Assembly: GCA_033961575.1 (NCBI GenBank)
Contig: CM066731.1
Span: 77,273,501-77,337,500 of the forward strand
Reading direction: 5' to 3'
DNA length: 64,000 bases
From: Aselliscus stoliczkanus
Lineage: Eukaryota; Chordata; Mammalia; Chiroptera; Hipposideridae
Part shown: positions 22,943 through 35,316 of the stretch, piece after piece
Layout: each line of letters begins with the position of its first letter
Numbering within the stretch: position 1 is the stretch's first letter
Notes under the pieces: generated by a model
The model's database searches: none
Told to the model about the DNA's origin: nothing
Seen by the model: the letters and a program-made list of their open reading frames with translations, nothing else
Position numbers and translations under genes: made by a program

Positions 22943-23584
22943 TTTTTTAGTTTGTTTTTGTTTTGTTTATTTTGTTCTTTAGATTCCACAGATAAGCAAA
23001 ATCACACTGCATCTGTCTGACACTCAGCATAATATCCTTGAGGTCACTCATACTGCCACAGATGGAATGAACCATTCCCTTCCATGACTGAGCAATATTC
23101 TATTGTTAGTGCAGAGAGTCCGAAATGATATGAACCCAAACAGGCCCACACCAAGACACGTTATAATTACAATGACACAGGTTAAAGACAAAGAGAGAAT
23201 CCTAAAAGTAGCAAGAGAAAGGCAACTAGCATCTTAAGGGAGCCTCCATAAGATTGTCAGCTGATTTCTTAATAGAATCTTTGCAAGCCAGAAGGGATTG
23301 GCACAAAATATTCAATGTGATGAAAAGAAAGGACCTACAACCAAGGGTACTCTAATCCAGCATGGCTATCATTTAACATTGAAGGACAGCTAAAGAGCTT
23401 CCCAGACAAGAAAAAACTAAAGGATTTCTTCACCACCAAACCAGCATTACAAGGAATGTTAGAGGGACTTCTTTTAAATGAAAAAAAAATCAAAATTATG
23501 AATAATAAATGGTAATTGCTATATATTTATCAACAATTACTTTCAATGAAAATGGATTAAATGTTCCAATCAAAACATGTAGGT
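22943..23584. mobile_element. Twin-primed (5'-inverted) L1 fragment inserted in L1-C
   Basis: The left part (22943 to about 23106) is L1 3' UTR/ORF2 end in minus orientation, starting with a T-rich tail. The right part (about 23107-23584) is the ORF1 end and inter-ORF region in plus orientation (CCCACACCAAGACA, GCAACTAGCATCTTAAGGG, TCACCACCAAACCAGCATTA). The host L1-C sequence (G)(a/g)GAAACTAT lies at both ends (22933-22942 and 23585-23594) as the target-site duplication. This is the classic product of twin priming, in which the 5' part is inverted and an internal part is lost. Confidence 0.85.
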
Positions 23585-23594
23585 GGGAAACTAT

Positions 23595-25215
23595 CTCTCT
23601 TTCCACTGTGAGTGATAACCTTGCCAAGTAGACTATTCTTAATTGTAAGTTCCTTCTGCTCAGTACTTCAAATATACATTGCCACTTACTTTTGGTCTAC
23701 AAAATTTCTGTTGAAAAATCAGGTTATATTTGTATGAGGGTTCCCTTGTGTGTAACTAGTTATTTTTCCTTTCCTCTGTTTAAGGTTCTCTCTTTAATTT
23801 TTGCCATTTTAATGATAATGTTTTGGCTTGTGTCTCTTTAACTTCATCTTGTTTGGGACTTTGTGCTTCCCGGACCTGGATGTCTGTTTCTTTCCCCAGT
23901 TTAGGGAAGTTTTTAGTCATTATTTCTTCAAGTAAATTTTCTGCCCCTTTTCTCTCCCTTTCTCTCTTCTGGGTCCCCCTATAATGTGAATATTAAAGCA
24001 CTTGATTTTGTCTTAGCAATACCCTGGACTATCCATATATTTTACAATTGTTTTTTTCCTTTTTGCTGTTCTGACTATGTTCTTTCCACTATTTTATCTC
24101 CAAGATTACTGATCTTTTCTATATAATCTAATCTGCTATTGAATTCCTTTAGTGAATTTTTTAAAAAAAATTTAGTTATTGTATTCTTCAGTTCTTATTG
24201 GTTCTTTCTTACATTTTCTAACTTTTTGTTGAAGTTGTCACTGTATTCCTTCGTTCCTCTCCTGAGCCTCATGAGCATCTTTATGACCATTACTTTAAAG
24301 TTTTTATCAGATATATTATTTATCTCTGTTGCAGGGGGGTGCTTTTCTGGGATCTATCTTGTTTTTTTTTTGTTTTTTTCGTTAAAACATATTTCTATAT
24401 TTCTTGATTTTATTTGACTTTCTGTGTTTGTTTCTATGAATTAGGTGAAACAGCTATCTCTCCTGATCTTGAAGATGTGACTATGTGTAGGAGTGTCCCC
24501 AGTGTAGACTGTGTATTCCATCCTGCCTTGACAGGCCAACTGCATCTGGAGCAGGCACCATTGGAAGGGGAGGTTCCAGAGAATGTCTTGCCATGGCTTC
24601 CTTTCTGCTGGAGTCAAAGTGGGCATGCACCAAAGGGAGTCCCAGGATTGTTTTGGAGGGCCAGCTGGAGCTGGGTCTGGGGTGGGCATGAGCCAGGGGA
24701 AGTGATGGACAACTGTGCTGGGGACATCTTGGTGGTTTGGCTGGAGCATACTGGGGCAGCCTTCGCAGGCCAGTGGGGTGCTCGGACCATGCTCCCACTC
24801 ACACAATCAAGGCAGAGAGAAAGCACAACAAAATTTCACTTTCTGATGTTCCAGAAATTCCTTGTCCAATTGAAATAGTAAATGTATTTTTTCCCATGTA
24901 GTCTTGGTGCTCTTTAATCTACTGTTTGTTTGTTTTTTCACTGTGCCCCAGGCTGGCAAGTCTGTGCATGGGCCCTTCAGTGATATCCGTCCCTACTACT
25001 TGTTGCTGTGTTGGGTTTGGAGCTCCCCTTGATCTCATGTCTCCATCTCTCCTACCAGTTTCTATGTGGTCCCTCTATCATATGTTGTGAAGAAGGTGTT
25101 CAATCAGCCCTCAGTTCTGCAGGAGGAATTTCTGTATATGTAGATATAGATTTGGTGTGTCCATGGGATGAGGTAAGTTCAGGGTCTTCCTACACTGTCA
25201 GTTTGGACCTCTCTA
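23595..25215 (-). pseudogene. L1-C ORF1 remnant and 5' UTR
   Basis: From 23595 to about 24420 the minus strand follows L1 ORF1 and its leader junction, with many stops (for example the old counterpart of the 'AARERQL' helix region near 23740-23800 and the coiled-coil region at 24100-24300). From about 24421 to 25215 it matches a GC-richer old L1 5' UTR. Plus-strand frames here, such as 24414-24878, are not genes. Confidence 0.7.
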
Positions 25216-26042
25216 TAGTCCTTCATTTGGATAACCACAATAAGACTATTCAACAATTTAGGAAGACTCACTTTCATTATGTCTCAGAGATAACTCTTTT
25301 CTCATGCATGAGTTCTTTCTTCTTTTAGAACAGTTATCCTTAAATTAGGTTCATATTCTCTATACTCCATATCGATAACCTTTTTTCTCATTACTGTTTG
25401 ACTTTTTCATATAATTTATGTTTTCTATAACAAGTAAATGATACTTTCAAAAATAAAAAACAGATATTTAAATATGTGTGTACAAAAAAAATGATTAGAG
25501 GATAAATGCTCTAAAGTGTTTACAAAGTTTTTTCTCCAAAAAATGGGACAAATAGGTGAATTTTTAAAACCTACTATTCTCATTTGTCACGTTTCTTTTT
25601 GAAATAGGTATAATATTTGCCATAGGTAGAGACCTCATTTTAATTTTATAAAAAGTATATTAAAATATACCTGAAAGCTCTCTGGCTCACTTCTCCTATG
25701 CTTACCCTTTACAAGGGTCCAGTTAGTATGTGGGAATGTGTTGATGGAAGGGAGCAGAGTTGGTTAATGTTATAGCAAGCAGCCTTGCATCAGTAACTGT
25801 ATCCATCCTACTGAACCCACTTTTCCACATGAACCCTTTGTGCTGCATGATTCATCTTAGAAAACCTTGGAAATTTGAGCAATTTCCCTGTAGTTCATTT
25901 CACAGGTCACCCCAGAAGTTGTCTCAATCACCCTGTTGGGATATCACATACTTCTGCTTCCACTTTCAGGAGTGAGCTCAGTGTCATGGATGCCCAATGC
26001 CTGCATAAATTTATAGGTTTTTCACTCAGCGTCCTTTTCTTC
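25216..26042. other. Gene-free stretch
   Basis: No recognised element or protein-like frame; AT-rich single-copy DNA. The frames at 25760-25975 and 25875-26096 have no domain. Confidence 0.5.
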
Positions 26043-26153
26043 TTTTTTTTTTTTTTTTTGAGGGCAGTTTCACTGGCCCTTATATGTGTGATCTGAACCA
26101 CGGCCGCTGGCTTCCCAGGCCAGCACTTAACCACTGCGCCACTCGGCCGGCCC
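26043..26153 (-). mobile_element. Short tRNA-derived SINE
   Basis: Minus-strand copy of the short form: head GGCCGGCCGAGTGGCGCAGT (near 26150), then a GCTGGCCTGGGAAGCCAGCG-type hairpin, box B-like GGTTCAGATC, and an A tail seen as T17 at 26043-26059. No clear target-site duplication. Confidence 0.88.
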
Positions 26154-27984
26154 CATTTTTATTTTTTAACTTAAGAAATCTAAACATAGAAGTGAAAGTT
26201 GGATGTTTCTAATTTACATTTACTGGACATGATTAAAAAGTCATGGATACTGAAGAGGAAGGAGTGTATTTCTATGGTTGGAAAGGCTGACTGTGAGTTT
26301 TTGTTAGCATTTGGTGTATTCAATGTCAACAAAGACAGGTATAATACTGGAATAATACATTTGCATATGAACCAGAAGTAACTAGCTTTCCCTCATCACT
26401 TTTATAATTCTGTGGGTGTTAAGAGCCAGTGATCAATAATGCTTGTAGATAAAAATGAAACAAAATTTCCTCTCACTAAACCTTGATAGTATGGATAAAC
26501 GTATTATGATCAAATGAGAGTCAAGATTGTCCCCTGATTTGACATCTTTAGTAAACCAGTTATAAAAATATAGTAAAATAATAAATTCTTTAGAATTGTA
26601 AAAATTAAAGATAATGCCTTGTTTCCATTAAGATATGTACACACTTAATGATTTTAGCATTTCTCTTTAGAAATATGCTTTGAGAGATGTTGATCCATAG
26701 AATTCCAACCTTGAATCGTATTAACTAGAAACAGTGAAGTATTGCTGAGAGCAATTATATGGTGTGTCTACTAAATAGTGTTAGTTTTCAGAATCTTATC
26801 TCACAATTTAGTGTCTTATACATTTGACAGTTTGGCTTATTTCCATATCATTCAATACCCTTCCAAAACCTAGGCTGCCATTCTTATTCTTTAACCATTG
26901 TTCAGCTTAGTAACTTTGGACATGTCTTTTAGCTTCTCTACTATGGAAGATGGCATATGGCTAGAAAAAGGAAAGTTCTGTACACTGGGCTTAAGAGAAC
27001 ACAAATTATAGCACTCTGGCTGGATAACTCTGCTTTCACCTTGTTGTCAATTTTAATTGTTTTCAGCCTTCCAGGTCCAGGTTTAGATTTGACCTTATTG
27101 AAAATGCATTCTGTACCTCCTTAGTCCAGCTTCCTTAACTCAGTCTATACCAACTGCTTAGTAATGGATTTTATGTCAAATGAGCACATAACACACTGTC
27201 AATAAGCAATTGACTAAATTTGATTTTTTTGTACATATTCAGTCACTCTCCAATAAATACATATGACCATACCTATGATGTATCAGCAAGTTTCCTCTAG
27301 GATATCCAGTACAACAGAAAACAATAAAAGAATGTGGCTTATCATATAGTGAAGAACAGAGACAATAAACAAGCATAAAACAGCAAGTTTTACACATTAC
27401 AGTTTTGGTAAGTGTTGTGAAGGCACTATGATTGTAACATCTCATATTTATTACCCTATTGCTGGCTATTAATCAGGACATGTATAATTAATTCCACTGC
27501 AGTCACATTTGATCACTTTTTCTTTCCATGGCTTCCTAGACTTCATACTTTGAGTTTTCCTCTTATATAAGTGGTGGAGCTTTATCAGATTTCTTTATAG
27601 AATGATTCTCTTTTCTCTGACTTGATCTCATCATGTTCCCAATTGTATATTTTCAAATAGACTCCCATCATGAACTCTAGACCAAGAGATTCAACTGACT
27701 TCTCAACAGCTGCCTTGCACCAACTCAACATGCCCAAAATAAAATGACTTTACCCCCAAACTTGCCCAACCCTCAGACTTTGACATCTTAGTAAATGACA
27801 ACTCAATTATTCCAATAGCCCCAAATCTTAGCTATGTCCATTCAATGTTTCTGTATCTCATGCCTCATAACAATACACTGACTATACCTTCAAAAATATA
27901 TACAGCATCCCACTACTTTTCACCACACCACCACCAGCCCCTGCTCTAAACCACCATCACCCTTCCTCCAAAAATGTTTCTAAT
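26154..27984. other. Gene-free stretch
   Basis: Single-copy AT-rich DNA; I see no repeat family or coding signal in it. Confidence 0.45.
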
Positions 27985-28640
27985 TCTAATCCTTGTCTCC
28001 CTGGAATCTATTCTCCACCCAGAAGGCAGAGACATCATTTTAAAGCTTAAATCAGATTCTGTCTCTTCTCTATGTAATCCCAGGTAGTGGCTCCCAGTTG
28101 AACTCAGAAAAGCTAAGTCCTTAGAGTGGCCTGCAAAATCATACATGATATACACCACTTCCTGGACCTCCAATCTCTTAATGTTCTTTTACTCTCCCAG
28201 CTGCACTGTCTGCCTTTCTCTTGCTTGAACACACTAGGGCCTTTGCTCTAGCTGTTCCCTATTTCCGGATCTCTCCTGTGGTAACTATAAGGTTCATTCT
28301 CTACTCCTTTAACTCTTTGCTCAGATATCACTCTTTCAATGAATATTTTTTGATGACATCTTTAATGCTACAAACTGTCCCTGCCACTTTCACCTATGCA
28401 CTTTAGCTTTCCTTATCCAGCTTACCTTTTTCTGTTATCCAAAGTACCCATACATTTCTATCATGTGATATAATTTATTTATTATATTTTTGTCTATCCT
28501 TGTGGTAGATAGAATATAGGCTCCATGAGGGCATATATTTTTTTTCCAATTTGTACATTGACACTCCAATTGCCTTGAGAAATATCTTGTACAGAGTAGG
28601 TACTTGAGGAATAGTCAATGAATAAACAAATAGATAACAA
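27985..28640 (+). mobile_element. L2 LINE 3' end
   Basis: Follows the L2 3' region in order: AAATCAGATTCTGTCTC, CCTGCAAAATCATACATGAT, TAGGGCCTTTGCTCTAGCTG, GCTCAGATATCACT, TAGGCTCCATGAGGGCA and a GAGTAGGTACTTGA tail before the short A-rich end. An ancient non-LTR retrotransposon, heavily diverged and without a frame. Confidence 0.85.
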
Positions 28641-28741
28641 AATACACTTAGTGATTATTTCTAAAGGAGGAAAGCTGTACCATAATGGTGGTTAATTTCC
28701 AGAGTTAGAGTCCTTTACCATCTTCTGGATCAGACAGTGAC

Positions 28742-28742
<1 letters not shown>

Positions 28743-28788
<46 letters not shown>

Positions 28789-28792
28789 AAAT
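28743..28792. repeat. (GAAA)n microsatellite
   Basis: About twelve uninterrupted GAAA units. Confidence 0.95.
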
Positions 28793-29374
28793 GAAAAGAG
28801 ACAGAAAATTGATGGAAGATAATCCAGTAGAACTTTAATACTAAGAGTTGTGAGACAAAGAAGTTGTCTTCTTTAGTTATTTCTCATTACCCTCTTTCCT
28901 TCTTACATGGCACTTGACACATGCTAGACACAGTAAATGTTTGCTGAACTAAACTGAAATTCTAGGAAAGATATGAATTAATCACCAACAATCTACTGGC
29001 CACAAAGTTGATTTTGCTTTAATTAGTGGTACTTAAATGTATATTTCCAAAAAAGGAAATTAGAAATCCTAATAGATTTTCCACAAAAGAGGAGGTTTGT
29101 TAATAGGGAGTCTGTGGGGAAACTAGTTTGGGAAATCTTTGCTTACTTTGCTACTTGTCAGAAATGCATAGTTCACATGAATATGTTAGGGTTTAGGGGT
29201 ATATGTCTTCACCACAATAAGGAAACTGATTTGGCAAAGTTTATTTTCCAAATATATCACAGAATGTTCATGCTGTGGAGGACACAGTGTTGGAAGCACA
29301 GGAATGGATGATCCTGAATGGTCTCTTTCAATAGTAACACTGAAGGGTAGCAGAAGGAAAGCTAGGCTTTAAGT
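28793..29374. other. Gene-free stretch with a possible L2/MIR-like tail
   Basis: Nothing coding. A GTAAATGTTTGCTGAACT block near 28934 resembles the L2 3' tail, but it is too short to call. Confidence 0.4.
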
Positions 29375-29535
29375 CTTAAGACTTGAATTTGTGCTCCAGC
29401 TTTATTTTCAACATAGTTTCATTGGCAGAGTCCTTTCTATTTTATGAGGCTCCCCTTATTTATCAATAACATAAGGTTAATAAGGAACTTCTACACCATT
29501 TGGCTGTGAGGATTTTATGGGTTGAGTCCTTCCTC
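29375..29535 (+). mobile_element. MIR fragment, degenerate
   Basis: Ordered MIR-like blocks in plus orientation (TTGAATTTGTGCTCCAGCTT, TTATCAATAACATAAGGTTAAT-like, GCTGTGAGGATTTTATGGG). Confidence 0.5.
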
Positions 29536-29939
29536 CTCCTTCTCTTAAAACAGTTATTTCCTTTAGTCAAATATAGTAAATTTAAAACTATAACAAAAAC
29601 AATCACACTGTCAGTCGATCTATGAGGAAGGTAATGTGGATGAGTGTACTTTATATCAGAGTCTGTGACCTTGGCAGAGGGAAACTAACCCTGGGCGAAA
29701 GCCCTGGTTCCAGAGGAACCTTCTCTAAAGAGAAGCAGCAGTCTGAGCTTTGTCCAGTCTTACCTCTCCAGGTGTTACTCTAAAGATAAGCCATAGCTGC
29801 ATATTTACCAGTCATTTCTTTTTCTAGGACAACAAGGACATACTCCAATTACAAGTCTAGAGGAGAATGCATTTACTGTTATTGATAAAATATTTTAGTT
29901 GGGATGATTGACTTAAAGCCATTCATTTTCTGGGCACTC

Positions 29940-30115
29940 TAGGGCACTCTCTATTCCTCTGTCTTTACAAACTTTGTGAGGTAGATAACATTGCCCCATT
30001 TTCTAACTGCAGGAATGAAGGCTCAAAGAGAACTAATGAATTAGTCTCAGGTCACACAGCTGGTCAGTGGCTGAGCCAGGATTTGATCCTTCATCAATCT
30101 GCCTCAAAAGTTCAT
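29940..30115 (-). mobile_element. MIR fragment
   Basis: MIR core in reverse: GAGGTAGATAACATTGCCCC, GGAATGAAGGCTCAAAGAGA, AGGTCACACAGCTGGTCAGT and GAGCCAGGATTTGATCC, all in consensus order. Good quality for so old an element. Confidence 0.85.
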
Positions 30116-30120
30116 ATTCT

Positions 30121-32185
30121 TTAAATCCTTAATTATATCAATGGTAAACTTGAGCTGAAACTTTAAAAAATTGACTAGCTCCCACCATGACCAATGCGGG
30201 GCCAAGAGCAAAGCTGAGGAGCAGCTAGAATAGCATATAATATGATTTGAAACATGTGTGCCTGCAGAGAATGGAAAATTCCTTGTGACTCTCTAGACTA
30301 AAAAGCATACACTGTATTCTCAAGATGTCTCCTGCATCACCAAGAGGCCATCTGCATATCTCATTGTATCAATAATAAGGGAATGGAATGACTGATATTT
30401 ATTTCATTCTTAATGTGATTAATTCTGAAACTATCAAAATGCTGGCAGAGGGATTGGGGTAATGCGCAGTATGATAATTGCTATAACTGGAACATATACA
30501 AAATAGAGAACAAGCACAGAAGAGATTGACTGTGATTCTAGGAAACACAGCCCAGTGATGCAGTAAAAAGCAGTGACTGTGTACTCATTAAGTTTCCTCT
30601 TTCCAGATAAAAACATATCCAATCCTGATGCATGGGGATATTTTACTGGCTACTTTGGCTTTTGTTAATCCCTTTACTCTCAGCACCTAGTCAGTACACA
30701 GCACATTATAGTTTCTTGATAAATAATTGATGGTGAATGGCTGATTAATTTCATCAGCAAGTGTATGCATATGCCAGGAACTACTGTTCTAAATCAGACA
30801 GGTGTACTGGGTAGTGGTCCTGCAGCCTGGGAAACAGACTCTGGTACAGGATTTAGCCAATAGGAGGATTATTGGGACGTACTCTGGAAGTCAGCAACGG
30901 CTGAAGGGAAGAGATGGGGGCATGGCTAGGCAGGGGGAGACACTGGGGCTTTTATGTAATCATAACCAAACCTTGGCCGGTCTCTTGGGAAACTTTGGAG
31001 CTAGGAGAGCCCATCAAAGTTGTCCAAATTGAGAAGAGGGGCTAAATCGTATTCCAAGCTCTTCCACACATGGAGTAGCCTTAGGGTACAGATAATGTGG
31101 AAGACAGAACCTTGGGCAAGCAGGTTCTCTTGTCCTAGGAGAATTGCAAGAGAGGGGCTCAGCTAAAGGCTGTCAGGTGCCAGTGTCCCCATCAGTGGAG
31201 CCCATAAGAGCTTCAGTCCTGAGAGAGGTCTGAGCCACACAGCCTGGCATTCACCACAGGTGAGCATTGTAATTAAGTCAGTGTGATATTAAGATACACA
31301 CCTGATACAAAGTCAGAGGAATGGAAAAAGTAATTAGAAGTTCAGAATGACCCTCCAGGGTAACTATTAGTTTAAATTTGAGACTCTTGCCTCTTGCTTC
31401 AGAAACAGAGAACTGTGAATTTGAAACTGCTGAAAGTAGAGGGGAATAAGGAGGAACTTTTATGCTGAAGACAGAGACTTGGTTTTTGATTCTAGCCAGC
31501 CACCCGCAGAGTGTCTTATGCACACTGCTCACACCACTGTCCTGTTTCTCATCTGAAAGCTGTGTGTTGGCATAAACTGATTTCTGAGGGCCTTGGGTTT
31601 TAGCTGTACTCCATCTGGACCACAGAAAGGATTTGGCTCCCTGACGTGATGGAAAATTATGAAATTTGCAAAACCTTCTAAAATGCTAACCCTTTTATTA
31701 TGGCTTTTTAATGACCTTCATTCAAAGAGCAATTACTTAGCAAAAGGAATCAATTCTTGGAAGGGGGCAAGCAGAGGGTTTGGGAATGCACTGGCTTTGC
31801 AGCACTGGGATTCTGAGCAGATATCTCCTTCCCATCCACTATGAGCTTAGGCCTGGCTGTGCACACAGGGTGTACATGCTCCCCACTGTGTGCTTCCAAG
31901 TGTATCTTATAATTCTGTTATATGGAACAATAGTTGATTTCTTTCATATAAAAATGTAAATACTAGGTGCCCTGGGTAACCCATGCATTACCCTTTTAAG
32001 TTGATATTGAGACAAACAATTGCAATAATAAATAGCAAGCCTGAGTAAAGCAATATTGAGAATTAATATAAAAGAAATAGACATACAGCTTTAAAAATTA
32101 GCTTCAAAACTTGATCATAGTGAGAAATATGCAAAACAAAACTATGTTTTGTTTTGTAATTTAAAAATTAGACATTTTTACTGGT
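30121..32185. other. Gene-free stretch
   Basis: No coding signal. 30640-30730 looks like an L2-type tail (CAGCACCTAGTCAGTACACA). The richer-GC block 30790-31260 looks like an old interspersed element but I cannot name it. Confidence 0.4.
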
Positions 32186-32189
32186 CTAA

Positions 32190-32775
32190 TTGACATATAG
32201 GTCAAAATGTTTCTAGTGTACTGTGTTCATGAGGATAGGGGGACACCTACATTCTCAAATATGCAGGTCAGAGTGAAAACTTGTGCACCCCCTAAAGAAA
32301 TCAATTTGGTAATATTGATCCAAGTAAACAAATGTGCATACTCTGACTCAGCAATTTAATTTCTAAAAATTTATCTTAGAAATATACTTCATGTGAGCAA
32401 ACTAATGGAATAAATTAGTTTAGTAATAATAAAAAAAAGATTAGAAACAACCCAAGTGCCCATCAGAAGAGTGAGATATAATTAAATACACAATGACATA
32501 AAAGTAAGTGAGGAAGCACCATATATACTAATATAGAAAGATATCCAAAATACATTATTCAGTGGAAAAGGCAAAATGTAACACAGAGGTATGGGGCACT
32601 ATTGTTTGTGTAAAACAAGAGAAAGATAGGCATAGGATTTCTCTGGAAATATACAGAAGCTGGACATGGTCAGTTCTGGGCAGACATGCTGAATGGCTTG
32701 GGGGACAGGGTTCGGAGGAAAATCTTTACTGAATGCCTTTTCAATTTTCAAATCAAAATGTTTGAATAGTTTGAC
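32190..32775 (+). mobile_element. Old L1 3' end fragment
   Basis: Plus-strand L1 ORF2-end/3' UTR wording: TCTGACTCAGCAATTTAATT, AGAAACAACCCAAGTGCCCA, ATGACATAAAAGTAAGTG and TATTCAGTGGAAAAGGCAAA. Highly diverged with no frame; an L1M-class age is inferred. Confidence 0.75.
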
Positions 32776-33164
32776 AACTGGTAGTTTGAAGAAAAGCTGA
32801 TTTGGGTAGAAAAGGGAAAAGAAGTAGAAATGAGGTTGTGAAAAACTTGGTGGTGGCTGCTTAGGTGAGCCCCTGTGGTTGGGTCAGGTTTGAAGACTTT
32901 CTCAGAGCAATGAATGTGGTAAGAGAAGATGATTCTTGAGGAAAGACAGTAAGAGAGCTATATCCACCAGCCACTTGTTTCAGGAGAGTCAGAGACTCAC
33001 AACCTCAGTGTCTTTCAATGACTTTATATATTTGCATAGAAAAGAATCTTGGAGGCCACTGAGACTAAAAGAAAGGTAATTTGGGTAGAAATTGTGAGAC
33101 TCTAAATCTAATTGCAAACTGTTGATTATATAGTTTTTATTGAATTATTTCATCTCATGGTTCT

Positions 33165-33340
33165 TAATTCTTACCACAGATTGGATGTGACTGGGGAGTT
33201 TTTAAAAATGTAACACATGCCAGGGGCCTCACCTCAGACCAATTAAAACAGAATCTGTAAAGGAGGAATATAAGCATCAATATTTTTAGAAGTGCCCCAG
33301 ATAATTCCAAATTGGAGGCATGGTTCAAAATCTTATTTAT
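33165..33340. mobile_element. MER5A-like hAT-Charlie MITE
   Basis: Blocks GGCCTCACCTCAGACCAATT, AAACAGAATCTGTAAAGG, AGCATCAATATTTTTAGAAG and GCCCCAGATAATTCCAA follow the MER5A consensus as I remember it. A non-autonomous DNA transposon shared by placental mammals. Its near-palindromic structure makes strand uncertain. Confidence 0.7.
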
Positions 33341-33619
33341 TTGTTTTTTTTTTCTTCAATTTTATAACTTGTCAAAGTCTGATTTGTAAGCATCAGATGA
33401 TATCATAAATAGTTATGACTCATTTTTACCCTATAAAGTATTCTAAGAATAAAGGAAAACTTGTAAAGAGCTTGCTGAAGCTTTTAGCACATAGAAAGTG
33501 TTCAACAAATATATGTATACATATATCATATGTGTGTTTTAACAATCTCCATGGACAAATATAAGGAGGTCCTAATTACACCTATAGTGATTATACTACC
33601 TGAACATAAAAATAAAAAA

Positions 33620-33835
33620 ACAGACAGTTCCCTGGGGCTGAGTAGTAAGAGCACCAAATAAAAATTAGAGCCATCTGGGTTCAGTTTCCTTAGTTACTGC
33701 CTGTGTGGACATAGGCAGGGTTTAGTTCAGCGTTGGTTTTCTCTAATACAAAGTGGCCATAACAATACCTACCCTGAAATGTTAGAAAAAAAATAGAGAC
33801 AAATGCAGTTACCCTGGAAGAGTTTTAAATAATCA
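33620..33835 (+). mobile_element. MIR fragment
   Basis: Plus-oriented MIR: AGAGCCATCTGGGTTCAGTT, TTACTGCCTGTGTGGACATA, TTGGTTTTCTCTAATACAAA and ATAACAATACCTACC in order. Confidence 0.7.
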
Positions 33836-33840
33836 GTACT

Positions 33841-34782
33841 CATTATAATTGAAGCAAGTCAGTATATAATGAGTATTTACTAGTCCTAGAAAACCTAAAA
33901 TAAGTACCCTATGAGAAAAAATATATATAAATAATATAGGGAAAAAAATGGATTCAAACAATCAAGTAGGAATATACTGCAACTCCACAAAGGAAAAGAA
34001 ACTTCAAAACTAAAGCTACATATATGAATGGCATGCTTCTACAGAGGCCAAATCTAGACCCTCCACATAGATTCCTAGTTCTGTGGTAAATTAGGACAAA
34101 GCAGCAGCATTAACAAGAGAAAAGGTTGTAATGGCTGAAAGAAAAATAAGTGAATCATGGTGGGTTGTTTGACGCCCCGAGAATGAGGCAGTCATACACC
34201 TTAGATAGTGCAGGTCCTGTCCACTTGAAGCTTGCTGCTAGGACTTCTCAAACACAGTGAGTGCCAGCCTCTTAGATCACAGGGAGGGCAAAAAGAACTG
34301 ACAGAAGAAACCAGAACAACAACTTTTGAGACAAAGATTTTGAAGGAGGACAAAACTCTTGGATATTTGGGAGATTTTTATTTCCCACTTCCCACTCCAA
34401 ATCAAGAGAGAGAAAATTAAGGAGATAAAGTTGGATATGGAATACAAGCTGTAGGTTATGGAATTGATATTTGACATCATGATTTGATTTTTGAAATCAT
34501 GGTTTAGATGCCTATATCACTGGCCTTTGCCTGGGGATTGGGTGTCCCTCATATGGTATGGGAAGAATATAATCTGAAATCTTATCAGAAGTGTCTTAAT
34601 CTACCAAAGTATGGAATGAGAGTTCAAATGTCTAATTAACATAACTATTGCATACAATAGAGAAGTTTTTCCCAAAGTGTCCTCTTTGGAAACATTATTA
34701 TCATAGAATCAAAGAACTGATATGCAACATGAAAGTTCTAGCATGGAGTAAATTTGGAAAATGCTGGCTTAACTGTGCTTAA
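33841..34782. other. Gene-free stretch
   Basis: No coding or repeat signal recognised up to the target-site copy that begins at 34783. Confidence 0.45.

Positions 34783-35316
<534 letters not shown>

Larger units (their letters stand above)
8855..25215 (-). mobile_element. L1-C: old, nearly full-length minus-strand L1, split by nested insertions
   Basis: The 3' UTR begins about 8855 (TTTTTATTGTAGTATAATTG block typical of mammalian L1 3' ends). ORF2 runs on the minus strand through 10660-14190, resumes after L1-D at about 21645-22180, and is followed by the inter-ORF/ORF1 region (22646-22942 and 23585-24420) and a 5' UTR ending near 25215. When the insertions (9547-10525, 14200-21638, 22185-22645, 22943-23584) are removed, the pieces join in the correct L1 order at about 6.6 kb. 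Divergence is much higher than in L1-A, B and D. The family is probably of L1MA or similar age; that label is inference. Confidence 0.85.

Noticed and set aside
24414..24878. 154-residue plus-strand frame
   Set aside because: It lies antisense within the GC-rich 5' UTR of L1-C, where several frames are open by composition, and it has no recognisable domain.
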